Shown in pieces: positions 59,910-64,000 of a stretch of 64,000 nt of DNA (its first letter is position 1; each line of letters opens with the position of its first letter). Under the pieces are notes generated by a model. It worked only from the letters and a program-made list of their open reading frames with translations, did not search any database and had not been told where the DNA came from. The DNA lies in assembly GCF_028372415.1 (NCBI RefSeq), contig NC_092872.1, positions 263,959,008 through 264,023,007 on the forward strand. The letters run 5' to 3'. Source of the stretch: Notamacropus eugenii (Eukaryota > Chordata > Mammalia > Diprotodontia > Macropodidae). A program made the translations under genes and the position numbers.

Positions 59910-61316
59910 ACAAAAACTTCTGGGAAAACTGGAAAATAGTATGGCATAAACTGAGCACAGAACAATATGTTACAATATGTACGAAAATAATGTCCAAATG
60001 GGTACAAGCTTTAGATATAAAGGCTGATACCATAAACAAAGGAAGAGAGTAAGGAATAGTTTACCAGTCAGATTTATGGAGAACGAAGGAAATGATGACC
60101 ACACAGAAGAGAAAACATTATGAAATGCAAAATGGAAAATTTTAACTACATTAAATTGAAAAGATTTTGTACAAACAAAATCAATGCCACCAATGTTAGG
60201 CGGGAAGGAGCAGGCTGGGAAAGAATTTTTATACCCAGTGTCTCTGATCAACACCTCACTTCTAAAACATGAACTGAGTCAAACTTGTAGGAATACAAAT
60301 GATTCCCATTTGATAAATGGTCAAAGGATATGAACAGACAGTTTTCAGAGGAAGAAATGAAAGCTACCTAGAGTCATATTTAGAAAAAAAAAAAACGACT
60401 CTAAATCACTACTGATGAGACAGATGCAAAACAAACACCTCTGAGGTATCATATCATATCTACCAGATTGGCTAACATGATACAACAGAAAATGAAACAT
60501 GTTGGAGAAACTGTGGTTCAGTTGGAAGACTAATCATTGTTGTTGGAGCTTGGAGCTGATCCAACTATTCTGGAGAACCATTTGGAACTATGTCCAAATG
60601 ACCACAAAAATATGCATACTTTTTAACCCAGCAATATCACTTCTAGGGCTATATCATAAAGAGAGCATAAAAATGGGGAAATGGTCCAACATGTATAAAA
60701 ATATTTTTAGAAGTTCTTTTTGTGATGACCAAGAATTGGAAATTGAGGGAATATCCATCAATTGGGGAATGGATGAACAACTTGTAGTTTTTGAATGCAA
60801 TGGAATACTATTGTATTAACAATACAATTGTTAACAAATAATAACAAATGATGAACAGGAAGACCTCAGAAAAACTGGAAAACATTATATGAAGTGATGC
60901 TGACTGAAATGAGCAGAACCAGGAGAACACTACACACATTAACCACCACAATGTTCAAGGACTGTTTCTGATAGACTTAACTGTTCACAACCATGCCAAG
61001 ATCTAAAACACTCCCAAAGGGCTCTTGAAGCAAAATGCCTTCCACATCCAGAGAAATAATTGTGGAATCAGAATGTAGAAGGAAGAAGAATATTTTCTCT
61101 TGTATTATGTTTTGCTTTGATTTGTTTTTTCTCATGGTTTCTCTGATTCATTTTAATTCTTCTATACAACTTGACTAATATGAAAATGTGCTTAATAAGA
61201 ATGCATATGTAGAACCCATATAAGACTGCATGCTGTCTTGGGTAGGAAGGAGAGAGGGAGGGGGAGAAAATTTAAAATTTGTGTAAGTGATTACTTAAAA
61301 TAAATAAATTAATGAA
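59894..61316 (+). mobile_element. L1 3' half, plus strand, 5'-truncated
   Basis: Starts at ACTACTTGACAAAAACTTCT in ORF2 after the RT core. It continues through AAGATTTTGTACAAACAAAA, GTCAAAGGATATGAACAGAC, GGAATATCCATCAATTGGGG and AGAACCAGGAGAACACTACA to the 3' UTR block TGCTTAATAAGAATGCATAT, a GAGAGGGAGGGGGAG tract and a TTAAAATAAATAAATTAATG tail. Its orientation opposes the L1 at 55445-57079. Both carry their own 3' ends, so they are two insertions. Confidence 0.82.
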
Positions 61317-61400
61317 ATTTCTAAAAATGGACTAATTCAAATGGCAAAAGAGATTCAAAATGCCAAGGATGAGAAGAAAGGCTTAAAAAGCAGAATTCAC
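61317..61400 (+). mobile_element. sliver of L1/HAL1 ORF1 coiled-coil region
   Basis: ATGGCAAAAGAGATTCAAAA and GGCTTAAAAAGCAGAATT match the ORF1 segment LAKEVQKANEEKNALKSRI in the other copies. It is bounded by the tail of the L1 at 59894-61316 and the start of the new element at 61401, so it is part of an older element cut on both sides. Confidence 0.75.
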
Positions 61401-61411
61401 GGGGGGCGGAG

Positions 61412-61423
61412 CCAAGATGGCGG
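61412..61423 (+). promoter_or_regulatory. YY1-like site at element 5' end
   Basis: CCAAGATGGCGG matches the YY1 core (AAGATGGC). Human L1 has a YY1 site near its first bases that helps set the transcription start. The position here, about 12 bases in, is comparable. Function is inferred. Confidence 0.6.
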
Positions 61424-62385
61424 AGTGAAAGCAACGACCCACCTAAGCTCCTGGACAAACTCCTCTGCATATCTCTGAAAGGAGCATCTGACCAAACTTT
61501 GGAGGTGTGGAATCCAGTGGGTGAAAGACTTTGACAGATTCAGAGCCCAGGTAAGACTGGAAGGTCCACGTGAAGGATCTGTTCCACGGGGGTAAGCCCC
61601 CAGCGCACAGCGCAGTGTGGTCAGCGCAGCAGGGCGGAAGGGACCTGAGAAGCCTGAGAGTGGCGGGTGAAACCAGCGGAGCAGGAGACAAGCCAAACCG
61701 AGCCGGTGAGAGCCACTGAGTGCCAGATATCAGCGCAGCAGCCCTTGAAACCTTCAGCCTGAAGACTAACCTTCACTAAGTCACCTACATGAACTTCCCA
61801 GAGCCAGGATGGCAGAGTGATCAGTAAATGCTCTCTCCTCCCCCCTGATGACTGTAAAAGAACCATAAAATATTTCCCCAGATAAATCCTGGATCAGCGG
61901 GAACAGCAGAAGGGGGCAAATAGTCTCATAACACCAGAGGGTAGAAAAATAGCAAAGGGGGATTCTTCCTACTGTGGCGGAGGCGATCTGGAAGGACAGA
62001 GGACCCAGGGCAGAGAAAATTCGCACTGAGACCCAGGCAAGCCTCAGCGCTGGGAGACGAGCCCCAGGAGGGGTGGGAACACGCATTAGCATCTAGGCGT
62101 GCCCCACCCCTTCAGGGGAAAAGGGAAGACAATAGGGAAGCTGGGATCACCATCCCCTGACCTTGCCTTTGCCTCAGGTCAGCTGAGGAGATCTCCTGAG
62201 ACCAGACCACTCCTCTCACACACCTAACAAGCTAACACCAGGGTTGATCTGGGAAACAAAAAACAAAAACCTGCTTTTAGCCTAGACACATATCAGCTCA
62301 ACACAAAGATCTGTACCTTCTGACTGAAAGAACCAGAAGCTACAACACTCAGCCAACATCATGAATCGGAAAAAGCAGGCGAAAA

Positions 62386-63543
62386 GTGAAAAAAAACGTA
62401 GAATCTTTCTATGGGGATAAGGACCAAAACACAAACACCAAAGAGGTCAGAGCTGAGACTGTACTTCCATCTGAAACCTCAGAAGGGACTATGAATTTCT
62501 CGCAAGCACAACTAGATTACCTGGAACGTCTGAAGAAGGAAATAAAAGAAAAACTGGCCAATGATTTTAATATTATAAAAAAAGAATTAACTGATGAGAA
62601 CATCACTCTGAAAAGGAAAATTGAACAAATGGAAAAGGAAGTTCAAAAATTAACTGGAGAGAATAATTCCCTAAAAGGAAGAGTTAATCAAACGGAAAAG
62701 GAAACCCAAAACGTAATTAGGAAAATTGATCAAATGGAAAAGGAAACACAAAACCTAACTGGGAAAATTGGTCGAATGGAAAAAGAAGTACAAAAATTAA
62801 ATGGAGAAAATAGCTCCTTAAAGGGAAAAATTGATCAGATGGAAAAGGAGATGCAAAAGTTAACTGAAGAAAACAGTACGATGAAGATTAGAATTGGGCA
62901 AGTAGAAACTAATGACTCAATGAGGCAACAAGAGTCAGTCAAACAAAATCTAAAGAATGAAAAGATAGAAGAAAATGTAAAATATTTAATTGGAAAAACA
63001 ACTGACCTGGAAAATAGATCCAGAAGAGAAAATTTAAGAATTATTGGCCTGCCAGAAACCCATGATGAAGAAAAGAGTCTGGACAATATCTTCCAGGAAA
63101 TGATCAAGGAAAACTGCCCAGAAGTACTAGACCCAGAGGGCAAAATAGTCATCAAAAGAATCCACCATTCCCCTCCCGAAAGGGATCCCAAACTCAAAAC
63201 CCCAAGAAATATCGGTGCCAAATTCCAGAGCTATCAAGTGAAGGAGAAAATACTACAAGCAGCCAGAAAGAAACAATTCAAATATCAAGGACATACAGTC
63301 AGGATCACACAGGACCTTGCAGCTTCTACATTAAAAGATCGAAAGAATTGGAACCCAATATTCCGTAAGGCAAAGGAGTTGGAACTTCAACCAAGGATCA
63401 ACTACCCAGCAAAGTTCAGCCTAACATTTCAGGCAAGGAGAAAGTCATTCAACGAAATAAGGGATTTCCAGAGCTTCCTGACCAAAACACCAGAACTCAA
63501 TAGACAATTTGATCGTCAAATGCAGGTCTCCAGAGAATCATAA
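62386..63543 (+). CDS. L1-type ORF1 protein, nearly intact
   Basis: A 385-codon open frame. Residues 1-60 are a charged N-terminus. Residues 65-200 are a long coiled coil with repeated 14- and 21-residue units (KIDQMEKEVQKLTGENSSLK type, 78-168). Residues 210-300 are the RRM-like domain, beginning NRSRRENLRIIGLPE and including TPRNIGAKFQSYQVKEKIL. Residues 300-385 are the C-terminal domain with VRITQDLAASTLKDRKNW and YPAKFSLTFQARRKSF. These are the parts of an L1 ORF1 protein, a trimeric RNA chaperone of the element RNP. The family start is probably the upstream ATG at 62361 (MNRKKQAKSE), which lies in another frame because of an eight-A run at 62387-62394. The visible frame opens at the ATG within that context, so the first dozen residues are uncertain. 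Confidence 0.85.
   Translation: MKKNVESFYGDKDQNTNTKEVRAETVLPSETSEGTMNFSQAQLDYLERLKKEIKEKLANDFNIIKKELTDENITLKRKIEQMEKEVQKLTGENNSLKGRVNQTEKETQNVIRKIDQMEKETQNLTGKIGRMEKEVQKLNGENSSLKGKIDQMEKEMQKLTEENSTMKIRIGQVETNDSMRQQESVKQNLKNEKIEENVKYLIGKTTDLENRSRRENLRIIGLPETHDEEKSLDNIFQEMIKENCPEVLDPEGKIVIKRIHHSPPERDPKLKTPRNIGAKFQSYQVKEKILQAARKKQFKYQGHTVRITQDLAASTLKDRKNWNPIFRKAKELELQPRINYPAKFSLTFQARRKSFNEIRDFQSFLTKTPELNRQFDRQMQVSRES
62617..62889 (+). repeat. 42/63-base tandem units coding heptad repeats in ORF1
   Basis: Five successive units begin KIEQ, RVNQ, KIDQ, KIGR and KIDQ. Lengths are 21, 14, 14, 21 and 21 residues. All are multiples of seven, so the coiled-coil register is kept. In the HAL1 copies only one or two such units are seen (SRISQMEKEVQKLTEENSSS). 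Confidence 0.85.
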
Positions 63544-64000
63544 AAAGGTAAACAGGAGGGAAAAAACAAAAACAAAAACTTGCTACTCAATTAGGGCAAA
63601 CTGTTTACCTCCCTATAAGCGAAGATGATACCTGTTAATCTTGAGAACTGTGCAGCTATTATGATAAAAGGGATATATGTAGAGGGAACAGGCATAAAGT
63701 AAATGATGTCATGTCAAAAATATGATTTAAGTATGAGAAGGGATTGTAATAGGAAGTGTGAAAAGGGGGAAGCAGAAAATGGCAAATTATATCACAGGAA
63801 GAAGTACAAAACTATAGTAGAGGGAAGGAGGGGAGGGAGATGAGCATTGTTTGAGAGGTACTCTCATCTGATTTGTTGAAAGGAGGGAACAATAATCTTA
63901 AGTAGATAATCCTAACTGGCTCTATAGGTAGTAGGAGGGGAAGGGGGAAGAAAGGGGAGGGTGGCTAAAAGGGAGGAAAGAAGCAATAAGAATAAAGGGG

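Larger units (their letters stand above)
61401..64000 (+). mobile_element. young L1/HAL1-type element, 5' part, running off the window
   Basis: It starts GGGGGGCGGAGCCAAGATGG, with CCAAGATGGCGG at 61412-61423. A GC-rich 5' UTR of 0.96 kb, ORF1 at 62361-63543 and at least 0.45 kb of purine-rich sequence follow before the window ends. The 5' UTR holds a second family-type start at 61801 (GAGCCAGGATGGCAGAGTGA, then CCATAAAATATTT). The post-ORF1 sequence begins AAAAGGTAAACAGGAGGG, similar to the HAL1 3' UTR, and has G-runs at 63935-63961. ORF1 is much better preserved than in any other copy, suggesting a young insertion. Whether ORF2 follows cannot be seen. Confidence 0.85.

Noticed and set aside
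55445-61316. A single L1 with a 5' inversion (twin priming)
   Set aside because: Both opposed parts contain the ORF2 C-terminus and their own 3' UTR and tail, so their content overlaps. Twin priming gives non-overlapping parts and one tail.

Overview
The window looks like intergenic DNA from a metatherian (marsupial) genome. It is AT-rich and full of microsatellites. Its interspersed repeats are of marsupial type: CORE-SINEs of the MAR1/WSINE kind, MIR/THER-like SINEs, L2/CR1 3' ends, and several L1 copies. I see no intact host protein-coding gene, no tRNA or rRNA gene and no CRISPR array. Family names are from memory of the consensus sequences, not from a search, and I cannot fix the species.

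The dominant theme is a group of LINE-1-derived elements that carry a 5' UTR and ORF1 but no ORF2, the half-L1 or HAL1 architecture. Copies or pieces lie at 965-3960 (+), 6445-6868 (-, 5' UTR only), 12289-15236 (-), 28315-30990 (-, split by a solo LTR), 32113-33192 (-, lacking its 3' end), 42406-45173 (+) and 57080-59893 (+). Four show clear target-site duplications (TSDs), so they moved as units. The last 2.6 kb (61401-64000) holds the 5' part of a related, younger-looking element with a nearly intact ORF1 and a different, apparently composite 5' UTR. It runs off the window, so whether an ORF2 follows is unknown.

ORF2-bearing L1 copies are all 5'-truncated, decayed or both: 6869-7420 (-), 15845-19315 (+, with a nested SINE), 19390-21057 (+), 21962-22862 (+), 31100-31390 (+), 38960-39635 (+), 55445-57079 (-) and 59894-61316 (+). 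No element in the window shows both ORF1 and ORF2.

The one host-derived coding relic is a processed pseudogene of LZTFL1 (42278-42405 plus 45174 to about 45930). It is intronless and broken by stops, and it is cut in two by the HAL1 copy at 42406-45173. The TSD of that HAL1 lies inside the LZTFL1 codons, which gives a relative dating of the two events.

Layout: 1-5 kb HAL1 and unassigned DNA; 6-12 kb L1/HAL1 pieces, microsatellites and old SINEs; 12.3-15.2 kb HAL1; 15.8-22.9 kb three L1 ORF2 copies and a SINE; 23-28 kb old SINEs and L2 pieces; 28.3-33.2 kb HAL1, solo LTR, L1 piece and second HAL1; 33-42 kb microsatellites and old repeats; 42.3-46.2 kb LZTFL1 retrocopy with HAL1; 46-55 kb old MIR/L2/CR1 pieces; 55.4-64 kb nested L1/HAL1 cluster.
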